Shown: piece after piece, positions 8,083 through 14,918 of the stretch
How positions within the stretch are numbered: the stretch's first letter is position 1
Layout of the letters: every line of letters starts with the position of its first letter
IMG/VR virus record: IMGVR_UViG_3300017742_000008
Location: 1 to 56,226 of that record
DNA from: a virus
DNA length: 56,226 nucleotides
Strand: one strand, 5' to 3'
Position numbers and translations under genes: made by a program
Notes under the pieces: model-generated
Databases searched by the model: none
What the model saw: only the letters and a program-made list of their open reading frames with translations
Told to the model about the DNA's origin: nothing

Positions 8083-8796
8083 ATGAGACCAAATACTGGA
8101 GCAAAAATACCTGTTTTAAATTGGAAAGACGCAGAAGAAGTTTTGTCAAATCCTCACTTCTATCATGTGTATAAAATCAAAGCAGATATAGACTTAAGTT
8201 TGTATAGAGACCTTTATCAAAAAACCATAGACAAATATGAATTCTATGGCAAAGATGGTCTTAACACCTATGACGCCATATCTCTACAATATAATAAAAG
8301 CGAAGGCAAAGATCCTTATTCAGACGGTGTAGAATACGGTGGTCTAAATAAAAATGATGATGGTGAAATCATCTTTAATCCTAATTCTTTTACAGGTCGT
8401 TTAGATGGCGCAAAAGATAGAAGTGATAAGAATGATATTGGAGATATGTGGAAAATTTGGTTTGATTACTTAGAAGATAAATTTCCTAATATTCACCTAT
8501 TTAGAACAAGAATTTTAAGAACAAAACCTGGTCATTCAGCTCCTATGCATATCGACGAAGAAGCAAGCAGAATACATTTACCGATCTTTACAAACAAATA
8601 CAATATTATGTGGTTTCAAGAAACACCTTATTATTTGCCAGCTGATGGAAGCATATACTTGTGTAATACAGGAGCAGTTGCTCATCAATTTGCTAATTTA
8701 TCAGGTTTTTCTCAGTGGATGGGTGAAGAAATAGCTAGAGTGCACTTAGTTACTGTGGCAAAACCTAAAAGTAGGATGTATACGAATTGGGCATAA
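8083..8796 (+). CDS. Aspartyl/asparaginyl hydroxylase-like 2OG oxygenase
   Basis: A 237-residue double-stranded beta-helix protein. The motif PMHID gives HxD at 156-158, followed by RIHLPIFTN (about 163-171), a hallmark of the aspartyl/asparaginyl beta-hydroxylase family. The distal His is at about 201 (AVAHQFANLSG) and a 2-oxoglutarate-binding Arg at about 219 (RVHLV). The family hydroxylates Asp or Asn side chains in proteins or free amino acids. In this genome the Asp-rich DS(D/E) tags of the virion proteins are an attractive but untested substrate. Confidence 0.75.
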   Translation: MRPNTGAKIPVLNWKDAEEVLSNPHFYHVYKIKADIDLSLYRDLYQKTIDKYEFYGKDGLNTYDAISLQYNKSEGKDPYSDGVEYGGLNKNDDGEIIFNPNSFTGRLDGAKDRSDKNDIGDMWKIWFDYLEDKFPNIHLFRTRILRTKPGHSAPMHIDEEASRIHLPIFTNKYNIMWFQETPYYLPADGSIYLCNTGAVAHQFANLSGFSQWMGEEIARVHLVTVAKPKSRMYTNWA

Positions 8797-9581
8797 GAGA
8801 TACATGGCTGCATAAATTAGATATCGATATAGATATTGATAAACTTCGCCATCAGTTTGTAAACGAAGTCATGCCACTTGGTGATCCAATAATTCAAGGT
8901 GAAACGTATGGTAGTAAATTTGGTGGTTGGGGTGTTCTTACTGGTGACGGTGACTGGAAGAATGGTATGGTTAGCGGTCAACTTGCATTTGGAGATGATG
9001 GCTACGATTTTAAAGCAGCACACGATCATAATATTCATCACGAATTTAACTACAAACATAAAACAGAAATATGCACTGGATATATCGAAAAGATCATAGA
9101 TCAAATTGATGATATGGGATTACATCCAAGAAGAGCTAGATTTACTGTGCTTCAAGCTGGCGGTGAAAGTACTATACACACAGATGCATTACCAGGTAAA
9201 TACGCATTGAGATTGCATATTCCACTTATAACAAACGAAGATTGTGTTCATATTGTGTATGATGAAGATGACAATGTTATTGATGAAGTTAATTTAAAAG
9301 CTGATGGATCTGCGTATGTTATGTGGGTAAACAACAGACACCAGATTAAAAACAACTCCGATAAAGATAGATATCATTTATTGATGAGCGTTTGGGATAC
9401 AAAACCTGTTCATGGACCTTTTCATTATCCTCAGAAAAGTATTAACAAGCTAAAAATAATGGCTGCTGCTCATGAAAATCAGTTAAAAATTGTGCAGTAC
9501 AGAAGTGAAAAAGAAAAAAATTGGAATGATCCGAAGACTTATTCGTATTCGTCTAGCACATCTGCCAAACCAGCAAAATAG
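8787..9581 (+). CDS. Aspartyl/asparaginyl hydroxylase-like 2OG oxygenase, TTG start
   Basis: The 264-residue product shares the layout of the preceding gene: HTD at 131-133, LRLHIPLITN at about 141-150, distal His185 in NNRHQIKN and Arg195. It is probably a distant paralogue. The start is TTG at 8787, placed 10 nt after AGGA at 8773-8776 and overlapping the previous stop; no in-frame ATG occurs before residue 29, inside conserved-looking sequence. The C-terminal tail after about 235 is charged and low in complexity. Its last 43 nt overlap the convergent gene at 9539. Confidence 0.72.
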   Translation: MGIRDTWLHKLDIDIDIDKLRHQFVNEVMPLGDPIIQGETYGSKFGGWGVLTGDGDWKNGMVSGQLAFGDDGYDFKAAHDHNIHHEFNYKHKTEICTGYIEKIIDQIDDMGLHPRRARFTVLQAGGESTIHTDALPGKYALRLHIPLITNEDCVHIVYDEDDNVIDEVNLKADGSAYVMWVNNRHQIKNNSDKDRYHLLMSVWDTKPVHGPFHYPQKSINKLKIMAAAHENQLKIVQYRSEKEKNWNDPKTYSYSSSTSAKPAK

Positions 9582-9958
9582 TATTTAGTTCCAGACTGAG
9601 TTTGCAAATCAACAAATTCATCATATGTCATTTCTATAATCTCAAAGTCTACACCACCCATACCGCTTTCAATACCATTAGTAATGATTGGTGCTACTAC
9701 TTCTTGCATTTTTAGTGCAGATTTTTTATCTTTCATTACTCTCCAAGTAACCATAACAAAATCACCGTTATCGTTACCCACACTATCTAAAGTTCTTAGA
9801 AAGAAAAGCAAAGTATTATCATCAACAAAAGGCTGTTGGCAATTTAGAATATCTGCAAGTTGGTCTTTTGTAAAATGAGAATAGATATGAAGACCAAATC
9901 CTGATTCATCAAGACCTTCGCTTTTGTCTACTGTCATTGTTGTTTTAGATGCCCACAT
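9539..9958 (-). CDS. Hypothetical protein
   Basis: I do not recognise this 139-residue acidic protein. It has an ordered alpha/beta-looking sequence with no signal peptide or membrane segment. The MTYDEFVDL segment near 109-117 and a Tyr/Phe-rich C-terminus are the most distinctive parts. It has its own late promoter and a GAGG ribosome site before the ATG, so it is likely to be expressed late. Its 3' end overlaps the convergent oxygenase gene by 43 nt, and a 2OG-oxygenase-like gene lies upstream on the same strand, 3 nt away. Confidence 0.6.
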   Translation of the reverse strand: MWASKTTMTVDKSEGLDESGFGLHIYSHFTKDQLADILNCQQPFVDDNTLLFFLRTLDSVGNDNGDFVMVTWRVMKDKKSALKMQEVVAPIITNGIESGMGGVDFEIIEMTYDEFVDLQTQSGTKYYFAGLADVLDEYE

Positions 9959-9961
9959 TTA

Positions 9962-10471
9962 TTATACCTCTTTGTTATTTATTATCTCAGTTAGCTGTTC
10001 GTAGGAAAGGTCATAAAACGAAAGTTTAAACATATACCTGTCATACGGTCCATTTTTCACACCATGCGTGTGGGAGACATTAAGTACAGCTTTATGATAC
10101 TTACACTTTTCCATACCTTCATCATCAAAAAACATTACATTAGCATTGTGTGCTTCTCTATCGTGTAACAAACAATTTACAGCACATTGAACTTGATCAT
10201 CAATATGAGGAGTTAAAATAGAATTTGCTAGTAGTTTGTGGTATAATGTTTTAGGAGTATATTTTTGAAGACCATAATATTCTATGAATCTTTGTGATTC
10301 TTTTAAAGCCACTGGCATATCGTGGGTATGGTCGTATACAACTTCAAAAGGAGATTTATCAGCGTCTGAATATCTATCGTCTACGTACTTGTCCCAATCT
10401 ACAAATGAAAAACACTCTTTTTGTAGAGCTTTTTCATCAAATTCAAAGGTGATATCGGTTACGTTTCTCAT
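9962..10471 (-). CDS. Short Fe(II)/2OG oxygenase-like protein
   Basis: The 169-residue protein has an HxD motif in LTPHIDDQ (His89, Asp91), a distal His at 134 or 136 in NVSHTHGVKNG, and an Arg at about 145 in PYDRYMFKLSF. This is the minimal beta-helix core of Fe(II)/2OG oxygenases. It is much shorter than the other family members in this cassette and lacks N-terminal extensions. It is transcribed leftward from one of two divergent late promoters, back to back with a glycosyltransferase-like gene. The substrate is unknown. Confidence 0.62.
   Translation of the reverse strand: MRNVTDITFEFDEKALQKECFSFVDWDKYVDDRYSDADKSPFEVVYDHTHDMPVALKESQRFIEYYGLQKYTPKTLYHKLLANSILTPHIDDQVQCAVNCLLHDREAHNANVMFFDDEGMEKCKYHKAVLNVSHTHGVKNGPYDRYMFKLSFYDLSYEQLTEIINNKEV
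9976..9983 (-). promoter_or_regulatory. Late promoter octamer for the gene ending at 9958
   Basis: AATAAATA on the minus strand, 17 nt from the ATG. GAGG (plus-strand cctc at 9967-9970) lies in the short leader. The site overlaps the last codons of the upstream gene. Confidence 0.5.
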
Positions 10472-10474
10472 GAC

Positions 10475-10498
10475 AATAAATAGTATAGAGTATTTATT
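10475..10498. promoter_or_regulatory. Divergent late promoter pair
   Basis: The 27-bp intergenic region holds AATAAATA on the plus strand (10475-10482), serving the glycosyltransferase-like gene at 10499. It also holds AATAAATA on the minus strand (10491-10498), serving the oxygenase gene ending at 10471. Both give leaders of only about 11-14 nt. Confidence 0.65.
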
Positions 10499-11152
10499 AT
10501 GAATTTTGTTTGTTTAAAATGGGGAAAGCGTTACTCTGCTGAGTTTGTTAACAAGCTCTACGGTATGCTCAAGCGCTATCACACAGACTTTATATTACAT
10601 TGTGTAACAGAAGATTCTACTGGAATTGATAAGAATGTTCGCATTATTGACTTGCCTGATTTAGGTGTAGAAAAATGGTGGAACAAAATGATTCTATTCA
10701 AAGGAGACTTTGAAGTATCTGACGGTATCTTTCTCGATTTAGATCTTATTTTGCAAAGTAATTTAGAATTGTTTTACAAACCATCTGAAAATATGAAATT
10801 CCTATTTACTGATTGGATAGACCTTGAAGCTTTAGGAAAAATAACATTTGGCGATGGATACAAATATTGCTCTATAAATTCAAGTGTTTTGTCTTGGAAC
10901 AAAGACACTCAAAAAGATCATATATGGGAAGACTTTATTTCTAACAAAGAAAAAATCCTTTACTTATATAAAGGTATTGATAATTATATAGAAAATAGAC
11001 ACACATATGATTTGTATGAAACAGGAAATGCATACTCATATTGGAATTGCAATGAAGAATACAGAAAAACACCAATTATTTTGTTCGACTATAAGCAAAC
11101 AAAACAAGATGAAATTGACAAACCATGGATCCATGAGTTATGGTCAAGCTAA
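10499..11152 (+). CDS. Glycosyltransferase-like protein, DxD type (1 of 3)
   Basis: The 217-residue protein has a GT-A-like layout. After an N-terminal W-G-RYSAEFVNKLYGML segment comes a strand ending in FLDLDLILQ, whose Asp80-x-Asp82 matches the metal/nucleotide-sugar DxD motif. It is followed by an INSSVLSWN segment, comparable to the acceptor-side region of GT8/GT32-type enzymes. It is related to the genes at 11935 and 12684: all start with a similar (W/I)G-KY--E(Y/F) block. The donor sugar and acceptor are unknown. These three genes lie directly before the virion genes rich in DS(D/E). Confidence 0.65.
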   Translation: MNFVCLKWGKRYSAEFVNKLYGMLKRYHTDFILHCVTEDSTGIDKNVRIIDLPDLGVEKWWNKMILFKGDFEVSDGIFLDLDLILQSNLELFYKPSENMKFLFTDWIDLEALGKITFGDGYKYCSINSSVLSWNKDTQKDHIWEDFISNKEKILYLYKGIDNYIENRHTYDLYETGNAYSYWNCNEEYRKTPIILFDYKQTKQDEIDKPWIHELWSS

Positions 11153-11261
11153 AAAGATTATACGCCAAGGCTATACCATGCATGATTCAGAATTAATTAA
11201 TGAAGCTCATAGGATTTGTAGCGAAAGATACTTTGAGATGATGCGTAGAGGAAAAATATGA
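11133..11261 (+). CDS. Small basic protein, 42 residues
   Basis: A short frame begins at ATG 11133 inside the end of the glycosyltransferase-like gene and ends with an ATGA overlap with the methyltransferase-like gene at 11258. The product (MSYGQAKKIIRQGY to MMRRGKI) is helical and basic. The same frame is open back to 11007, but those codons are the shadow of the upstream gene. The tight four-base junction downstream supports a real translated spacer gene; the weak ribosome site argues against. No function can be given. Confidence 0.45.
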   Translation: MSYGQAKKIIRQGYTMHDSELINEAHRICSERYFEMMRRGKI

Positions 11262-11938
11262 CATTTCACAGCAATGACATTAGAAATGACAAGTTACTAA
11301 CTAGATATTATCTAGATAAGTTTCCAATACCTGTGTGGGAATGGTCACGTCAAATGCAAGAAATTTTGTATAGACATCCTCATAGAGCTGAAGATTTTGC
11401 AAGATCTTTTTCTCGAAACCAGTTTGTAGCAAAAACTTGGGCGCTTGAAACTATGCAAACAATTCCTGCACCAGAGTTAGATGATAATCCAGTCTTCACT
11501 ATTTGCGGTTCTTGGTATGGAACTATCTTTGTTCCTTTGATCAGATATATTTTTGGTAATAATACTAAAATGAATCTTGTTGATTTTGATAAAGGTGCAC
11601 TTGAAATGGCTGGACAACTTCATGGTCGCAAAACAATAAAACATTTTCATTTAGATTTAAATTGGGATCTACACAGAGTGAAAAGAATGTCAACAGATAT
11701 TCTTATTAACACATCAATGGAACATCTTTATCCATGGACTAATGAAAGTTTTGGCGGTAAGCTTTGTGTATTTCAATCTAATAACTTTACACAAGACCAT
11801 GCTCATATTAACTGCTCTGAAACATTAGAGGAATTTGTAGAAAGTATGAACATGGATGAAGTGTATTATAGTGGCGAAATACCTTTTCATGATTTTGACG
11901 ATTTTCACAAGAGATTTATGGTAATTGGTAGAAAATGA
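11258..11938 (+). CDS. Class I SAM-dependent methyltransferase-like protein
   Basis: The 226-residue product has a helical N-terminal region, then FTICGSWYGTIFVPLI (about 81-96), where the Gly-rich turn of motif I would sit. KMNLVDFDKGALEMA (about 104-118) gives an acidic end of strand 2, and STDILINTSMEHL (about 144-156) is like the motif IV/post-motif region. This is a Rossmann-type methyltransferase layout, although the first glycine motif is unusual (CGSWYG). It lies between glycosyltransferase-like genes, overlapping both neighbours by 4 nt, and may methylate the sugar or peptide they produce. Confidence 0.65.
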   Translation: MTFHSNDIRNDKLLTRYYLDKFPIPVWEWSRQMQEILYRHPHRAEDFARSFSRNQFVAKTWALETMQTIPAPELDDNPVFTICGSWYGTIFVPLIRYIFGNNTKMNLVDFDKGALEMAGQLHGRKTIKHFHLDLNWDLHRVKRMSTDILINTSMEHLYPWTNESFGGKLCVFQSNNFTQDHAHINCSETLEEFVESMNMDEVYYSGEIPFHDFDDFHKRFMVIGRK

Positions 11939-12708
11939 TAAACGTATTTTGCACAAGATGGGGTGAAAAATATCCTGTTGAATATGTTAACAACCTTTAC
12001 TTTATGGTAAGAAGACACTTGCCTATGGAATTTAGATTCTTTTGTCAGTGCACAACCACAAGAGGTCTTCATCCTAAAATTGAACAATTACCTTTCTTAG
12101 AAGATCTTCCTAATTCTACACCTGAAAAGATGTGGGCATCTCCTGATCATGTAAGAGGTTTGCCAAGACTTTGGGATAGACCTAAAATGAACTATTGGAA
12201 ACCCAATGGTTGGGGTATTAAAGGTCAAAAGATAGCTTTTGATTTAGACGTAATTATTCAAAAAGATCTTACACCTTTGATAGAACTTCATCAAGATAAA
12301 ATTCTTTTTGGTAGATCTTGGTGGCATGATATGGACTTAGAGAAAAAACCTAGATGGAAAAAATGTCATAGCGCAAAAATCAATGGTGGTTGTTTTATGT
12401 GGAATGACGAACAAAGTAAACCACTATGGAATGATGCGAAAAGAAATGCTGAAAAGATTTATCATATCTATACGGGTGGAACAGACAACTGGCTTTCTGA
12501 AAAACACATAGACAAATTTGATTTTATTCCTTCTTCTATGTATTATTCATTTAATAGAGGATGCGAATGGCCAGATGATATTCAAATGCATAAGCTAAGA
12601 GAAGATAAAATAGTTTGTGTGTTTAATTGTGACGTTGGCGATCCATTACATTTTGAATTACACGAAGCAGCAAAGGTACAACCATGGGTCAGCAAATATT
12701 GGCATTAA
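11935..12708 (+). CDS. Glycosyltransferase-like protein, DxD type (2 of 3)
   Basis: The 257-residue protein begins NVFCTRWGEKYPVEYVNNLY, closely matching the N-terminus of the gene at 10499. It has Asp103-Leu-Asp105 in KIAFDLDVIIQKDL, followed by a GRSWWHDMD segment and INGGCFMWN, typical of GT-A enzymes. Compared with the first copy it carries about 20 extra residues before the DxD. It overlaps the methyltransferase-like gene by 4 nt. No membrane segment is present, so it would be cytosolic and could act on proteins before assembly. Confidence 0.68.
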   Translation: MINVFCTRWGEKYPVEYVNNLYFMVRRHLPMEFRFFCQCTTTRGLHPKIEQLPFLEDLPNSTPEKMWASPDHVRGLPRLWDRPKMNYWKPNGWGIKGQKIAFDLDVIIQKDLTPLIELHQDKILFGRSWWHDMDLEKKPRWKKCHSAKINGGCFMWNDEQSKPLWNDAKRNAEKIYHIYTGGTDNWLSEKHIDKFDFIPSSMYYSFNRGCEWPDDIQMHKLREDKIVCVFNCDVGDPLHFELHEAAKVQPWVSKYWH

Positions 12709-13349
12709 GAATTGGGGATAAATATGGCCCTGAGTATGAACACTATTTAAAATCTAAATTTGACAATATAACATTTATCAATAAACCTTTCTTTACAGAA
12801 ATGAAACTGCAATGGAACAAAATGTGTGGAATGCGCTTTGACACTGATGAACCTTTAGTAGTTATAGATATTGATATGCTGTTTATGAATGATTATGAAG
12901 ATATCATTAATTACCCTATCAAGAAAGGTGAATTTCTTGGAATGAAGTCTTGGTGGAAAGACACAGAAAAACCAGGCTATTCTTTGAACGGTGGTTTTTA
13001 CAAGTATTATCCAAAAGATTGCAGATACATATTTGATAAATTCTATAGCGATATAGACTATTGGCAGGAATATTACATTAAGAATGGAACAACTGTTGGA
13101 CCAGTAAATGGTGAACAGTATTTTGTAGAAGATTCTGTAAAAGAAAGATTAGAACTAAAATTTCTTCCTCAAGAATGGTATGGTAAAATGATTCTTCATC
13201 CAACTACTAAATGGTTGGAAGAATGCAACAATGCATATCCAGGTGATTACTTTTATAAAGATGGAAAATTTAACGAAGACGTTAAGATTGTTCACTTTCA
13301 AAGATCACATTCGCTTCATGAATTATTGCAAACAACTCTACAGGAGTAG
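12684..13349 (+). CDS. Glycosyltransferase-like protein, DxD type (3 of 3)
   Basis: The third member of the group, 221 residues, with Asp62-Ile-Asp64 in LVVIDIDMLFMNDY and a LNGGFYKYYP segment equivalent to INGGCFMWN of the second copy. The N-terminus is shorter than in the others. AAGG at 12673-12676 sits 7 nt before the ATG. It overlaps the previous gene by 25 nt, and its last 68 nt overlap the convergent gene at 13282, an unusually long tail-to-tail overlap. The substrate is unknown; it is the cassette gene nearest to the DS(D/E)-rich fibre genes. Confidence 0.65.
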   Translation: MGQQILALRIGDKYGPEYEHYLKSKFDNITFINKPFFTEMKLQWNKMCGMRFDTDEPLVVIDIDMLFMNDYEDIINYPIKKGEFLGMKSWWKDTEKPGYSLNGGFYKYYPKDCRYIFDKFYSDIDYWQEYYIKNGTTVGPVNGEQYFVEDSVKERLELKFLPQEWYGKMILHPTTKWLEECNNAYPGDYFYKDGKFNEDVKIVHFQRSHSLHELLQTTLQE

Positions 13350-13923
13350 TTGCTTTTCTAATTCTTGATTTTAGCTCTTTAGACGCGTCTCTTACACTTG
13401 GAATATCAAAGACTTCGATCTTCATTCTAAATAGATCTTCATGAGAATAATTCGATCCAATGTGAGCTACTGAAATAGATGGTACTTCAACAGGAACTTC
13501 TTGAACTACTTCAACAACTCTCTCCACTGTAACTGTTTCTGGATCTTGTTCAACAATTACTTCTTGAGTATATTGACCACCTTTAGCTTTCCACTCTAGG
13601 TATTCAGCAAAGTCTCTTTCAGTTTCTTCTTCATTAGCGCTGTATAGATTAGTCATTTCTTGAATTTGATCAATGTCAAATGTTGCAATCAATTTACTAA
13701 ACATGCTACCAGGAACAATATTTGTAGAAAGATTTTCGATTCTACCCCAACCTTCAGAATCAAAGTATGCTGTTTGAACAAGTGTTCTAGATGTATCAGC
13801 AAACATAGCATAGATGAAGTTTAATTTACCGTTATTAAACTCTTCTCTTTTTCTTTGGGCCATAGTAACTTGACCTCTTTTTGGGCCTTGTACTGTTGGT
13901 TCGGTTGTATCTTCTGTAGTCAT
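13282..13923 (-). CDS. Probable virion or assembly protein, family not recognised
   Basis: The 213-residue acidic product contains a central region with NGKLNFIYAMFADTSRTLVQ, a long run rich in Val/Glu (EVIVEQDPETVTVERV) that may be extended or coiled, and one DSE tripeptide. It is the last gene of the leftward structural block and reads toward the enzyme cassette. The ATG is preceded by AGGA and an AATAAATA octamer exactly 4 nt away. I cannot match it to a T4 protein. Confidence 0.6.
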   Translation of the reverse strand: MTTEDTTEPTVQGPKRGQVTMAQRKREEFNNGKLNFIYAMFADTSRTLVQTAYFDSEGWGRIENLSTNIVPGSMFSKLIATFDIDQIQEMTNLYSANEEETERDFAEYLEWKAKGGQYTQEVIVEQDPETVTVERVVEVVQEVPVEVPSISVAHIGSNYSHEDLFRMKIEVFDIPSVRDASKELKSRIRKATTPVELFAIIHEANVIFESEQS

Positions 13924-13927
13924 GATT

Positions 13928-13935
13928 TATTTATT
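13928..13935 (-). promoter_or_regulatory. Late promoter octamer, 4 nt from ATG
   Basis: AATAAATA on the minus strand, then AATC and the ATG at 13923. AGGA directly precedes the octamer, so transcripts arriving from upstream could still carry a (distant) ribosome site. Confidence 0.5.
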
Positions 13936-13936
13936 C

Positions 13937-14908
13937 CTAACCTATTAGATTAAAATAGTATGTGTTTATGTTACTAGCTGATCCATTTGGAGTTGCTGTA
14001 GTAGAGTATGTTGGATCAGCAAATGAAAACGATGAGGACTGACCTGTTTGTTTCTTATCTACAAAAGATCCTCTATTAATACCTGTTTGAGTAGTTGATA
14101 CTGTGTAATTTAAATTGCCATCATCTAATCTTCTACGTAAAACTGGAAGTAAAATATTATTTACCAAGTTAGCAGTGATTGCATCGTCTTTTTCTCTTAA
14201 AACATTTGCTGTAGAATTCCATCCAACTGGATAAGCTGTAAAAGTTGGAATAGTAGTTAAAGCTGTTTTTAACCAAAGCTTATAAGTTACCGTACCTGCA
14301 GAATATGTTGTATCTTGAAAGATAGTACCTTTATCAGTCCATGTACCTGCACCACCACTTGTAGGCGCAGATGTCGAAATTCTATAAGTTCCTACTTCAT
14401 CACCACTTTTCATATCTGTAATACATTGAGCAACAATTTCATCATAGATATCAGATTCAGCTGCGCCAGCTAATTGAAGTTTTCCAGCTCCAGTATTCCA
14501 GTAAAAATAACTATCTGAGTTAAAAGTGCTAGCTGAAGGATAAGATGGAACTCTTCTATCTTGATAGTAATTATACGTAGTTACAGTATTTGTTCCAGTA
14601 GAAGCTTGTGCTGGCCAATCACCAGCGGATGGAGCAGCTGTTCCATCATAAGTAGGAGTGGTATCGTCAGCGGCATCTAGCGTTCTAGCATTATTATTAG
14701 TACTTTGAGTTGCAATGGTATTAGCAGCTGACCCAATTAAAGTATAACCAGTTGCACTACCACTTTGAACTAAACCATTTGTAATAGTGCCTGCAGACAA
14801 AAGCGCGGCATATCGTGCTCTTAGATTATAACAAATCCGATCTAATTCGGCATCTGTCATTTCTTTCAAGCCATCATTTCCTGATTTTATCTTAAGTGGT
14901 CTAGCCAT
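13937..14908 (-). CDS. Virion structural protein, tail/fibre associated
   Basis: The N-terminus MARPLKIKSGNDGLKEMTDA is a pattern I associate with structural genes of marine T4-like phages. It is followed by a helical AELDRICYNLRARYAALL segment and then about 200 residues rich in Ser, Thr, Gly and Asn, as in tail-surface proteins. Unlike its neighbours it has no DS(D/E) tripeptide. AAAGG lies before the ATG. It forms a run with the two genes upstream on the minus strand, both baseplate or fibre-like, so a tail location is likely but unproven. Confidence 0.6.
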   Translation of the reverse strand: MARPLKIKSGNDGLKEMTDAELDRICYNLRARYAALLSAGTITNGLVQSGSATGYTLIGSAANTIATQSTNNNARTLDAADDTTPTYDGTAAPSAGDWPAQASTGTNTVTTYNYYQDRRVPSYPSASTFNSDSYFYWNTGAGKLQLAGAAESDIYDEIVAQCITDMKSGDEVGTYRISTSAPTSGGAGTWTDKGTIFQDTTYSAGTVTYKLWLKTALTTIPTFTAYPVGWNSTANVLREKDDAITANLVNNILLPVLRRRLDDGNLNYTVSTTQTGINRGSFVDKKQTGQSSSFSFADPTYSTTATPNGSASNINTYYFNLIG

Positions 14909-14918
14909 ATTATAACCT

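Noticed and set aside
11007-11132. N-terminal extension of the small gene at 11133
   Set aside because: It lies wholly within the end of the glycosyltransferase-like gene and shows shadow composition; ATG 11133 is enough.
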